From the NCBI GenBank assembly GCA_050248955.1, contig JBFWRK010000002.1, positions 186,001-250,000 on the forward strand: DNA of 64,000 bases. Direction: 5' to 3'. Each line of letters opens with the position of its first letter. Position 1 is the first letter of the stretch. The notes beneath the pieces are model-generated. The model searched no databases and was not told the DNA's origin. It saw nothing but the letters and a program-made list of their open reading frames with translations. Both the position numbers and the translations under genes were made by a program. Source of the DNA: JBFWRK01 sp050248955. GTDB taxonomy: Bacteria > Actinomycetota > Acidimicrobiia > Acidimicrobiales > Ilumatobacteraceae. This document shows, piece by piece, positions 52,199 to 59,795 of this stretch.

Positions 52199-53209
52199 AT
52201 GCACAGCCTGTGGCCCATGAAGGTTCCGTTCACGTGGAAGCCGACCGGTTGGTTCATGGTGGCGTGGAGTGACGAGATCGCGCCCGGCACGGTCAAGCCG
52301 CTCCAATACTTCGGCGGCCACCAGGTCGCCTACCGCACCGAGGCCGGCGATCTGAACGTGCTCGACGCGCACTGCCCACATCTCGGCGCCCACCTCGGGC
52401 ATGGTGGCAAGGTCAAGGATGACTGCGTGGTCTGCCCGTACCACGGCTGGGGATACGGGCCCGACGGCGTGAACCGCTTCATCCCGTACGAGGACCGGCC
52501 GAACGTGTCGCACAGCCTCAAGAAGTGGCCGGTCGTCGAACAGCACGGCTGTGCGTTCGCGTGGCACGACCCGGCAGGTGGGCCGCCGCGGTGGGAGCTG
52601 CCCGACCTGTTCACCGTGCTTCCCCACATGCCGGCCGACCCGGCTGACTACTACCGCCCGTACCCGGAGATGTCGGTCAAGTACGAGCGTGAGCCCGTGC
52701 ACCCGCAGATCACGCTCGAGAACGCCCCCGACACGGTGCACTTCCAGCACGTGCACGGCGCCACGGTCACACCCCGCCTGCTGCACTGGGAGGTCGACGG
52801 ACCGTTCTACAAGGGCATCGGTGGCTTTCCGGTGCCGACGCCGGGCGGTGGGGAGCGGATGGCACTCAAGAACCACTCGATCTCGTGCGGCGTCGGTGGT
52901 TCGTACTCGATCTTCGAGGGCTCGTATCACTACCGGCTGATCTTCTTCACCACGCCGGTCGACGACGAGACGAGCGACATGTTCTATTCGATCTGGTGGC
53001 CTCGCGACCCGGGCGACGATCGAGCAGCGCCACCCGAGCAGCACATCAGACGCGCCGAGAAGCAGTTCCTCTCGACGCTGCAGGACGATCTGGAGATCTG
53101 GCGATACCAGATCTACGTCGAGACACCGGCGTTCGCCAAGCAGGACGCCAAACCGTACGGAGCACTACGCAAGTGGGCGAAGCAGTTCTACGAAGTGGAG
53201 CCGGCGTGA
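52199..53209 (+). CDS. Rieske non-heme iron oxygenase, KshA-like
   Basis: 336 residues. Rieske 2Fe-2S ligands: CPH at Cys59 (CPHLGAHLGHGG) and CPYHGW. Mononuclear iron site: DTVHFQHVHG (His, His) and Asp in LQDDLEIW. N-terminal WKPTGWFMVAWSDEI and yfG-type strands resemble the terminal oxygenase of 3-ketosteroid 9-alpha-hydroxylase, so a steroid or other polycyclic substrate is likely. A separate reductase is needed and is not in the window. ATG 52199 sits right after the operator; ATG 52217 is an alternative. Co-translated with the SnoaL-like gene. Confidence 0.85.
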   Translation: MHSLWPMKVPFTWKPTGWFMVAWSDEIAPGTVKPLQYFGGHQVAYRTEAGDLNVLDAHCPHLGAHLGHGGKVKDDCVVCPYHGWGYGPDGVNRFIPYEDRPNVSHSLKKWPVVEQHGCAFAWHDPAGGPPRWELPDLFTVLPHMPADPADYYRPYPEMSVKYEREPVHPQITLENAPDTVHFQHVHGATVTPRLLHWEVDGPFYKGIGGFPVPTPGGGERMALKNHSISCGVGGSYSIFEGSYHYRLIFFTTPVDDETSDMFYSIWWPRDPGDDRAAPPEQHIRRAEKQFLSTLQDDLEIWRYQIYVETPAFAKQDAKPYGALRKWAKQFYEVEPA

Positions 53210-53646
53210 GCGCGTCGCTCGAGGAACGTGTGCGGCGCCTGGAGGACCTGATGGCGATCCACCAGTTGTTCGTCGACTACGGCGAGCACCTCGACGCCGG
53301 CGACTTCGAGGCTTACTCGCAGCTGTTCGCCGAGGACGGTGAGGTGCTGCTCGGCCCGATGGGCCGCGCCAAGGGACGCTCCGAGATCAAAGCACTGATG
53401 GTCAGCGAACTGGCGAGCACGGTCGGCTCGACGATGCACATCATCAGCAGCCCGCGGGTGACGCTCGACGGTGACACCGCGACATCCACGGTGATGTGGA
53501 CGGTCGTCGGGATCGGCGCCGACGGAGCGCCGCGCGTGCCGATGGTCGGGCACCACATCGACACGCTCACGCGGACCACCGAGGGATGGCGCATCCAGCG
53601 CCGCAAGGGCGTGATGAACCTCCCCGCTACCTTCGTCGAGCGGTGA
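53206..53646 (+). CDS. SnoaL-like / NTF2-fold protein
   Basis: 146 residues of the cone-shaped SnoaL_4 family: N-terminal LEERVRRLEDLMAIHQLFVDYGEHLDAGDFEAYSQLFAEDG, then a curved beta-sheet (STMHIISSPRVTLDG, TSTVMWTVVGI). Members act as small dehydratases, isomerases or ring-hydroxylase small subunits. GTG overlaps the Rieske stop by 4 bp, so it probably handles the same substrate. Its end overlaps the convergent methyltransferase remnant by 20 bp. Confidence 0.78.
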   Translation: MSASLEERVRRLEDLMAIHQLFVDYGEHLDAGDFEAYSQLFAEDGEVLLGPMGRAKGRSEIKALMVSELASTVGSTMHIISSPRVTLDGDTATSTVMWTVVGIGADGAPRVPMVGHHIDTLTRTTEGWRIQRRKGVMNLPATFVER

Positions 53647-54459
53647 CCATCCGCGCCGGGTAGTGGCGCTGGCCGGGTTCGAGCCCGAAGCGCGGGCGGA
53701 GCAGTTCGATCCCTCGTCGTCGAGGACGTCGAAGCCACAGCGGTCGAGCGTGCCGTGCATGTCGGGAACGCCCGCCCGCAACGGTTCGCCGCCGTCGCTG
53801 AGGTTCTTCGAGATCGTCTGCGTCGAGCGCTCGAAGTCGCGGCCCTTGAACCACGCCATCTCGACGTAGTCCGCGACGAGCTGCGATCCCGGCGAGAGGA
53901 TCCGTCCGATCTGCTCGACCACCGATTCCGCCGTGGCCGCGTCGAGGTAGTTGATGACGCCCTCCCACACCACGATCGTCGGCCGGCGGCGATCGAAGCC
54001 GGCATCGACGAGCGGTTCGACGAAGCTGCGCTCGGCGAGGTCGACCGGTACGGCGGTGCGACGTACCGTCGGCGCGTGGCCGGCGAGTACGTCGTCCTTG
54101 AGCGCGAGCGTGGCGGGGAAGTCGACCTCGAAGAGCTCGGCGTCGATGTGCATCCGGTACGCCCGTGCATCGAGGCCGGCCCCGAGCAGGAGCACCTGGG
54201 GATGTTCGCCGGCGTGGGCCGCGACGAAGGCCGTCACTGCGTCGTCGATGTAGCGCGTACGCAGCCGGATCACGTTCTGCAACGGCTCGTCGGCGCGCGC
54301 CGCGGCGATCGCACGTTCGTCGACGACCAGGCGGGCGAACGGGTCGTCGATCAGCCGCTCCCCCTCCGGCAGCTCAGCTGCGAGCATGCGGCACGCGGCG
54401 ACCAGCGCCGCGCTGCGACTCGGCCCACGTTGGGCGTGCGCGTCCCGTTCATCGCTCAT
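53627..54459 (-). pseudogene. Class I SAM-dependent methyltransferase (PPM1/TIGR00027-like), frameshifted near the C-terminus
   Basis: The reading frame from ATG 54459 gives a good N-terminal and core: DDPFARLVVDE, RTRYIDDAV, the SAM-binding VLLLGAGLDARAYRM and TIVVWEGVINYLD. Near 53707-53715 (GAGGGATCG on the coding strand) the sense changes. The original frame runs on as nonsense through the SnoaL gene to 53188. The next frame continues naturally as GIELLRPRFGLEPGQRHYPAR to a TAG at 53627. A one-base deletion in the GGG run explains this; the span, 833 bp, is not a multiple of three. It could be a true pseudogene or a sequencing error. Divergent from 54484, sharing the operator between them. 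Confidence 0.72.
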
Positions 54460-54464
54460 TCAGA

Positions 54465-54480
54465 TTGACAGTAGCGTCAA
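54465..54480. promoter_or_regulatory. Operator TTGAC-N6-GTCAA, copy 2
   Basis: TTGACAGTAGCGTCAA lies in the 24-bp gap between the divergent methyltransferase (54459) and SnoaL-like (54484) genes. It shares the outer half-sites and spacing with 52181-52196. Confidence 0.6.
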
Positions 54481-54483
54481 GTC

Positions 54484-54999
54484 ATGGACGCGACGATCCG
54501 GACAGTCATCGACCAACAGCAGATCCGCGACGTGATCTACCGCTACTGCCGCGGCATCGACCGTTGCGACTACGACCTCGTGCGTCGCTGCTACCACCCC
54601 GACGCGGTCGACGATCACGGTGACTTCCGTGGTGGGGTCGAGGACTTCATCGCCTACGTGCAGCAGAGCCTGCCGCGGTTCGAGCGCACGATGCACTTCA
54701 TCGGCAACGTGCTGATCGAACCCGACGGCGATCGTGCTCGCGCCGAGAGCTACATCGTCGCCCACCACCGCGTGCCGGAGAGCCGCAGCAAGCCCGAGCG
54801 CGACTACACGGTCGGGCTGCGCTACGTCGACGACTTCGAGCAGCGCGACGGTGAGTGGAAGATCGCGGCGCGCACCTGTGTGTTCGAGTGGTCGCGGATC
54901 GATCCGGTCGCACCCGGCGGTTGGTCGCCGGTCGAGGTCGCCGCCATCGGCCAGCGCGACCGCAGCGACCTCGTCTACGCGCCGACTGTCCTTCGCTGA
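54484..54999 (+). CDS. SnoaL_4-family NTF2-fold protein
   Basis: 171 residues. IRDVIYRYCRGIDRCDYDLVRRCYHPDAVDDHGDFRGG is the typical SnoaL_4 start, with a catalytic-looking Asp-His pair (DAVDDHG), and HFIGNVLIE gives the next strand. Compared with the SnoaL-like gene at 53206 it is a different subfamily. ATG 54484 follows the shared operator by 3 bp. Likely works on an intermediate of the same pathway as the Rieske oxygenase. Confidence 0.78.
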   Translation: MDATIRTVIDQQQIRDVIYRYCRGIDRCDYDLVRRCYHPDAVDDHGDFRGGVEDFIAYVQQSLPRFERTMHFIGNVLIEPDGDRARAESYIVAHHRVPESRSKPERDYTVGLRYVDDFEQRDGEWKIAARTCVFEWSRIDPVAPGGWSPVEVAAIGQRDRSDLVYAPTVLR

Positions 55000-55071
55000 C
55001 GGCGACGTGGCACCGCTACGCAGGCGGTTGCGGGTCCACGCGCTGATGTCGTCGACGATCCGGCGTTCGCG

Positions 55072-56292
55072 CTACGTCGTCCCGAACGCCAGCTGCCACC
55101 AGCGCTCGAAGCGAACGCGGTGGCGTCCGTGGAACAGCAACAGGTGATTGCCGAGCGGCGCTTCGAGCAACGAGCCGGCTCGTGCGCCGTCGAGCCGCAC
55201 GGTCACCTGTGTGCGACAGAGGTCGTCCGCGTCACCGGCGCGTTCGATCTCGCCTTCGGCGATCCAGAATCGGTCGAGAGCAGGGCCCCCGAGCCGCAAC
55301 AAGGTCACCGGGCCGGGCGCGAAGCGGCCGCGCAAGCCGATCCCGAACCCCGACTCGAAGTGCGTGTGCAACTCGACGTCTTCGACGAGCGATGGCGCCA
55401 CGGTGCAGTGCGCGAGCAGGACCCGGTCGTGCGCTTCGTCGATCGACGCCGGGTTGGCCATCCAACTCGGCTGGTCGACGAGCGCGCGGACGAGCAGCAT
55501 CGCAACCGCGCTCGCCACGTCACCTTCGCACCCGGCAACGACGCCGGTGTCGTTCAACTCGGCAAGCGCTACGCAGCCGGAAGTCGCGAGCCCGCCGAGG
55601 TAGTCGAAGCAACGAACGGCAACGGCGTCGACGTGCGCGCGATCGATGGCGTCGACGAGCACCGGGTGAAGCGTCGCCGCGCCGATCAACTCAGCGGTCG
55701 GTGACGCGGCTCCGGCGAAACGCACGGCGACGGCACTCACCCGTTCCGGGTCAGCGCGGTGGTAGGCATCGATCGTGGCGGCGATGTCGATCGGGACCAG
55801 CTCCACGCCCCAACGAGCGCGCAGCAGCTCGGCGTCGGGCACGCTCGCCACGAGCCACGGCGACGGTTCCCCGACGAGTCCGAGGCGTGTCCCGTGCAGC
55901 CGATGGATCGCGGCGACGTCCGCAACCGCGGTGGCGAGCGAGCCCAGTGCGCCCGAATCGACCTGGACGATCCAACCGCGGCCGCCATCAGCGTGCACAC
56001 GCGCAAGTGCCTCGAGCGCGGCGGGCAGGCTGTTGTGGAGCGGATGAGCCAGCAGCAGCACGGGTTCGAAGGGCACCAGTGCACGGCGTCGCCGTACGTG
56101 TTCGAGGATCGCTCCCTCCGTCCCGCCGGTCGCGACCAGGATCGCCAGCGGAGCGTCGGGCAGCTCCTCGGGCGCTTCCACACGCGAACCTCCGATGCCG
56201 TCCAGGTCGGCGCGGACACCTGCCGTGACGCGATCCACCGTTGCCGGATCATGCAATGCGGACGCGACGAGCACGTACCCGAAGTTCCTCAC
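55072..56292 (-). CDS. L-fucose/L-arabinose isomerase-like protein
   Basis: 406 residues. The C-terminal half matches the FucI/AraA-like fold: ALAELNDTGVVAGCEGDVASAVAM, then LLAHCTVAPSL, THFESGFGIGLRGRFAPG (metal/substrate Glu, His) and GNHLLLFHGRH. The N-terminal half has the Rossmann-like sugar-isomerase domain (AILVATGGTEGAILEHV). It probably isomerises an aldose/ketose, but no sugar operon surrounds it. GTG 56292 is used; GGGAG is immediately adjacent, which is closer than ideal. Confidence 0.72.
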   Translation of the reverse strand: MRNFGYVLVASALHDPATVDRVTAGVRADLDGIGGSRVEAPEELPDAPLAILVATGGTEGAILEHVRRRRALVPFEPVLLLAHPLHNSLPAALEALARVHADGGRGWIVQVDSGALGSLATAVADVAAIHRLHGTRLGLVGEPSPWLVASVPDAELLRARWGVELVPIDIAATIDAYHRADPERVSAVAVRFAGAASPTAELIGAATLHPVLVDAIDRAHVDAVAVRCFDYLGGLATSGCVALAELNDTGVVAGCEGDVASAVAMLLVRALVDQPSWMANPASIDEAHDRVLLAHCTVAPSLVEDVELHTHFESGFGIGLRGRFAPGPVTLLRLGGPALDRFWIAEGEIERAGDADDLCRTQVTVRLDGARAGSLLEAPLGNHLLLFHGRHRVRFERWWQLAFGTT

Positions 56293-56373
56293 GCTCCCAT
56301 GTCAACCTTGATGCCGCCGCCCGGACAAGGGTCGAACGTCATCTCAGCCGCTGCCGACAACCGACAGGGGCGA

Positions 56374-57123
56374 TCAGACGGAGACGTAGCGGTCGAGCAC
56401 GCGGTGCCACTTGTTCGACGGCAGTGCGGGGTGGAGTGCGGCCATGCCGATCCCGTACTTGCTCGTCGTCGTGGGGCGCAGGTGCAGCGCCCACAGCGCC
56501 CGGTCGACCTCGCACGCGGACCGGTCGCTCTTGGTCTCGACGACGACGGCGCCATCGAGTCGCGCGATCCGATGGTCGAACGTGGCGCAGGTGACGTCGA
56601 CGTCGACGGTCGCGCGGCTCGAGCCGACGGCGAGTGTGCTGCGTCGGTAGCGGGTGACGAGCGCCGGTTCCAGTTGTCGCGTGAACGGCCGCAGCGGCGG
56701 GAAGCTGTCGACGAACGCCAGTGACGTGCCGGCGATGCGATCACGCTCCGCGAAGTCGTGCTCGTGGCGGTGCTTGACGGTCTGGCCGCGACGGTTGCGG
56801 AGCTTGACCTCGACCCAGCATCGCTCGGCGTCGAGGTAGCTGCGGGTGCGCACCTTGAAGCGCCAGGGGCGGCGGCGCGCGGCTCCGAGGTACGAGTCGA
56901 GCGCCGGGGTGTCGAAGTAGACGGACTCGTACTCGAAGACGCGCCGGCCATCGATGTCGAGCACCTGCGCCTGGCCGGACAGTCGCTCGAGGAGCGCCTC
57001 GAACTGATCGGGGGTCACCACGTACTTGCGGTCGACGCGGGTCTGCAGTGAGGCACCGGCGACGAGCTGATCGAGCGTGATCGGGGCCAGTCGCTCGAAC
57101 ATCGTCATCGCGGCCGGTGTCAC
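56374..57123 (-). CDS. VTC-domain (polyphosphate polymerase-like) protein
   Basis: 249 residues, a triphosphate-tunnel fold as in the yeast VTC4 catalytic domain: LQTRVDRKYVVTPDQF (Arg/Lys entry strand), YESVYFDTPALDSY, RRPWRFKVRTRSYLD, CWVEVKLR and VVVETKSDRS (metal-binding Glu and Lys). It may make or bind inorganic polyphosphate. GTG start overlaps the DUF4956 gene stop by 4 bp (GTGA). The combination VTC, DUF4956 and CotH kinase recurs in bacterial genomes. Confidence 0.8.
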   Translation of the reverse strand: MTPAAMTMFERLAPITLDQLVAGASLQTRVDRKYVVTPDQFEALLERLSGQAQVLDIDGRRVFEYESVYFDTPALDSYLGAARRRPWRFKVRTRSYLDAERCWVEVKLRNRRGQTVKHRHEHDFAERDRIAGTSLAFVDSFPPLRPFTRQLEPALVTRYRRSTLAVGSSRATVDVDVTCATFDHRIARLDGAVVVETKSDRSACEVDRALWALHLRPTTTSKYGIGMAALHPALPSNKWHRVLDRYVSV

Positions 57124-57731
57124 CGGCGGACCTCGAACTCAGCGGCTCGATACGCCTCGGCGCGGCCGTCGGTGCGGTTGTCGGCGGACCGCGGGAGTTG
57201 GAAGCGGACGTCGACGCTGGTCGTGTCCTCCACGAGGTCGACCTTGCGCACCGTGGCCCGATGGACCTTGCCGCCGAAGAGCTGCTCGAGTCGGTTCACC
57301 AGCTGCGCCTCGTCGGTGTACGCCTGATCGAGCGTGACCATCTGGTGGCGGTACCGCCCGTACAGCGCCGGATGATCTCCCACGAGCACCGCAACGAGGA
57401 CGGCGCCCATCAGCGCTGGGCTCAGCCACGCCGGTGTGACCGCGAAGCCGCCCAACAGGCCCAGCGCGAGCGCAGCGAAGTAGTACGCCACCTCTGACTG
57501 GTCCAACTCGGTCGAGCGGAGACGGATGATCGACAAGACGCCGAACAGGCCGAGCCCGAGGCCGGCCGAGATCTCGGCCGACGACAGCGCCTGGGTCACG
57601 CCGAGCACACCGACGTTGATGCCGAGGAAGGCAACGACCATCTCACGTCGCCGGTGACGCGGGAAGTACAGCGCGAACACGAGCACGGTGATGGCGCCGA
57701 GGTCGAGCGCGAACAGTTCGGCGAGGGACAT
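57120..57731 (-). CDS. DUF4956 membrane protein
   Basis: 203 residues: four membrane helices in the first ~120 residues (GAITVLVFALYFP; VVAFLGINVGVLGV; LGLGLFGVLSIIRLRS; ALGLLGGFAVTPAWLSPALMGAVLVAVLV). GLGLFGVLSIIRLRSTELDQSEVAYYF is the family's signature. A cytoplasmic C-terminal domain follows. Always found with VTC-domain proteins, so likely the membrane partner of the 56374 product. Divergent from the CotH gene across 189 bp. Confidence 0.82.
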   Translation of the reverse strand: MSLAELFALDLGAITVLVFALYFPRHRRREMVVAFLGINVGVLGVTQALSSAEISAGLGLGLFGVLSIIRLRSTELDQSEVAYYFAALALGLLGGFAVTPAWLSPALMGAVLVAVLVGDHPALYGRYRHQMVTLDQAYTDEAQLVNRLEQLFGGKVHRATVRKVDLVEDTTSVDVRFQLPRSADNRTDGRAEAYRAAEFEVRR

Positions 57732-57920
57732 GGCGACTCCGGATGAGCGACGGGACGGGGACGACCCGGTGAACTGCGGGTCGACAACAGGTGTACGCGG
57801 CGAACCTGGACGTTCGCTGAGAGCCGCCCGTCACCTCCCTGGGGGCCGGTCGAGCACGCTCAGGGACTTCACAGCTGCCTCTGGGGCCGATTCACATGTT
57901 CGCGATGTTCCATCGAACGC

Positions 57921-59297
57921 ATGACTCGCACGAGATCGACCGCCATCTCGCTCCGCCGCGTCCTTGCGCCCGGCCTCGCGACCATCACGGTCGCACTGCT
58001 GGCCGGTTGCTCCGGCGACGATCAGTCCGCGTCGGCGACCGTGGCGTCGTCGGCGACCGCGGCGGCGACCGAGGACTCGCAGACGAGCGAGTCGAGCGCG
58101 GTTGGCGACACCGCCACGGCTGACCAATCCGACCTCGATCTCGGGGCGGTCGGCAGCCTCGACAGTGCCGAGGTGCACGAGATCTCGATTGCCGTCGAAC
58201 CCGCCGACTACGAGGCGATGCTGGAGGACTACTCGTCGACGGGCAACAAGGAGTGGATCGAGGCGACCGTGACGATCGACGGAGCCACCTACGAACGCGT
58301 CGGCCTCCGTCTCAAGGGCAACTCGTCGCTGCGCAGGATCGCTGGCAGCGACGGGCGCGAACCGGCGACGAGCTCGACCACCGACGACCCGGCCTCGCTG
58401 CCGTGGCTGATCAGACTCGACAAGTACGTCGACGACCAATCGCACGACGGGCTGACCGAGTTGGTGGTCCGCTCGAACAGCTCTGCGACCGCACTGAACG
58501 AAGCGGTGGCGCTCGAGCTGCTCGAGCTCGCCGGACTCGCCGCGCAGGACGCGGTCGCGGCGAGCTTCAGCGTCAACGGCAGCGACCCGGTGCTGCGCCT
58601 CGTGATCGAACATCCCGACGACGTCTGGATGGCCGAGGTGTTCGATGCCACCGGCGCCCTCTACAAGGCGGAGAGCACCGGCGACTACGGCTACCGCGGG
58701 GACGATCCCGACTCGTACGCCGAGGTGTTCGACCAGGAGGCAGGCGCGGACAACACGGACCTCACGCCGCTGATCGAGTTCCTCGACTTCATCAACAACG
58801 CCGATGACGTCACGTTCGAAGCAGAGCTGGGTGATCGGCTCGACGTCGACGCGTTCGCCACGTATCTGGCGATGCAGGAGCTGCTCGACAACTTCGACGA
58901 CATCGACGGCCCGGGCAACAACTCGTACCTGCACTACGACACCGACGCCGGCCGGTTCACGGTGGTCCCGTGGGACTACAACCTCGCCTTCGGTGCCGGC
59001 CCCGGCGGTGGCACGGCGCCCGGCCGAATCCCCGGGGGCGAGCGCCCCGCGAATGAGGTCGGAGGCCCCCGTGTGCTCGCCGGTCGGTCGAACGTCCTCG
59101 TCGAGCGCTTCCTCGCCGTCGATGCCTGGCAGGCGCTCTACGACGAGCGCATCGACGAGCTGCGCGCCGAGCTGTACGAGAGCGGCATCGCCGACAATGT
59201 GTTGACGTCGTGGACGGCGATCATCACCTCGAGCGGACTCGTCGACGATGCGACGATCGCAGCCGAATCCGACCAGATCGCCCAGCAGCTCGACTGA
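57921..59297 (+). CDS. CotH-kinase-family lipoprotein
   Basis: 458 residues. Signal peptide with lipobox (ATITVALLAGCSGDD) and an acidic/Ser linker to about 75. Then the CotH fold: ISIAVEPADYEAMLEDY, RVGLRLKGNSSLR (binding Arg/Lys), WLIRLDKYVDDQSHDG, NEAVALELLELAGL, VVPWDYNLAFG (family DxN-type metal motif). CotH proteins are atypical, secreted protein kinases; the HRD motif of ordinary kinases is absent here, as in the family. With divergent VTC and DUF4956 genes it forms the known set, perhaps a surface phosphorylation or polyphosphate system. Confidence 0.8.
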   Translation: MTRTRSTAISLRRVLAPGLATITVALLAGCSGDDQSASATVASSATAAATEDSQTSESSAVGDTATADQSDLDLGAVGSLDSAEVHEISIAVEPADYEAMLEDYSSTGNKEWIEATVTIDGATYERVGLRLKGNSSLRRIAGSDGREPATSSTTDDPASLPWLIRLDKYVDDQSHDGLTELVVRSNSSATALNEAVALELLELAGLAAQDAVAASFSVNGSDPVLRLVIEHPDDVWMAEVFDATGALYKAESTGDYGYRGDDPDSYAEVFDQEAGADNTDLTPLIEFLDFINNADDVTFEAELGDRLDVDAFATYLAMQELLDNFDDIDGPGNNSYLHYDTDAGRFTVVPWDYNLAFGAGPGGGTAPGRIPGGERPANEVGGPRVLAGRSNVLVERFLAVDAWQALYDERIDELRAELYESGIADNVLTSWTAIITSSGLVDDATIAAESDQIAQQLD

Positions 59298-59331
59298 GCA
59301 ATCACCCGACCGCGGATGCAAGGGTGGGCGC

Positions 59332-59724
59332 ATGGTCGATGAGTCCGCATACGGCGACTTCGCGCTGAAGCAGTTCTTGGGGATGGAGATCGAAGGGAAC
59401 GAACCGGGTCGCGCCAGCGCGCGGGTCACGATCGGGGATCGACACCTCAACCCCAACGGCGTCGTACACGGCGCCGTTCTGTTCGCGATGGTCGACACGG
59501 CGATGGGCAAGGCGGTGATGTCGGTGCTCCCCGATGGCCAGTTCTGCGCCAGTGTCGACGTGCAGCTGCGGTTCATTCGCCCAGCGAGCGACGGCGAACT
59601 GGTTGCCGACGTCGTGGTCCTGAAGCAGGGACGGAGTGTCGTGCACCTCGACGCGCGAGTGCACGACGCCGATGATCGCCTGATCGCGACAGCCGCCGGA
59701 ACGTTCGCAGTCATCGTGCCCTGA
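59332..59724 (+). CDS. PaaI-type hotdog thioesterase
   Basis: 130 residues. Hotdog fold with the PaaI signature HLNPNGVVHGAVLFAMVDTAMG, where Asn and the following Asp are catalytic or positioning residues, and a second strand ASVDVQLRFIRPA. Hydrolyses acyl-CoA thioesters, often aromatic or medium-chain. ATG 59332 is preceded by AAGGGTGGG. It starts 34 bp after the CotH gene. Confidence 0.85.
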   Translation: MVDESAYGDFALKQFLGMEIEGNEPGRASARVTIGDRHLNPNGVVHGAVLFAMVDTAMGKAVMSVLPDGQFCASVDVQLRFIRPASDGELVADVVVLKQGRSVVHLDARVHDADDRLIATAAGTFAVIVP

Positions 59725-59795
59725 CGGCTCCGCCTCCGGCAGGTCGACGTGCCGTCGATGCCGTCGGACGGTCCTTGCGAAGTACGTTGAGCTCC

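Noticed and set aside
53188..53650. Minus-strand extension of the methyltransferase ORF through the SnoaL-like gene
   Set aside because: The protein sense ends at the frameshift near 53710. Beyond it the translation is nonsense, and the SnoaL-like gene on the other strand is coherent.
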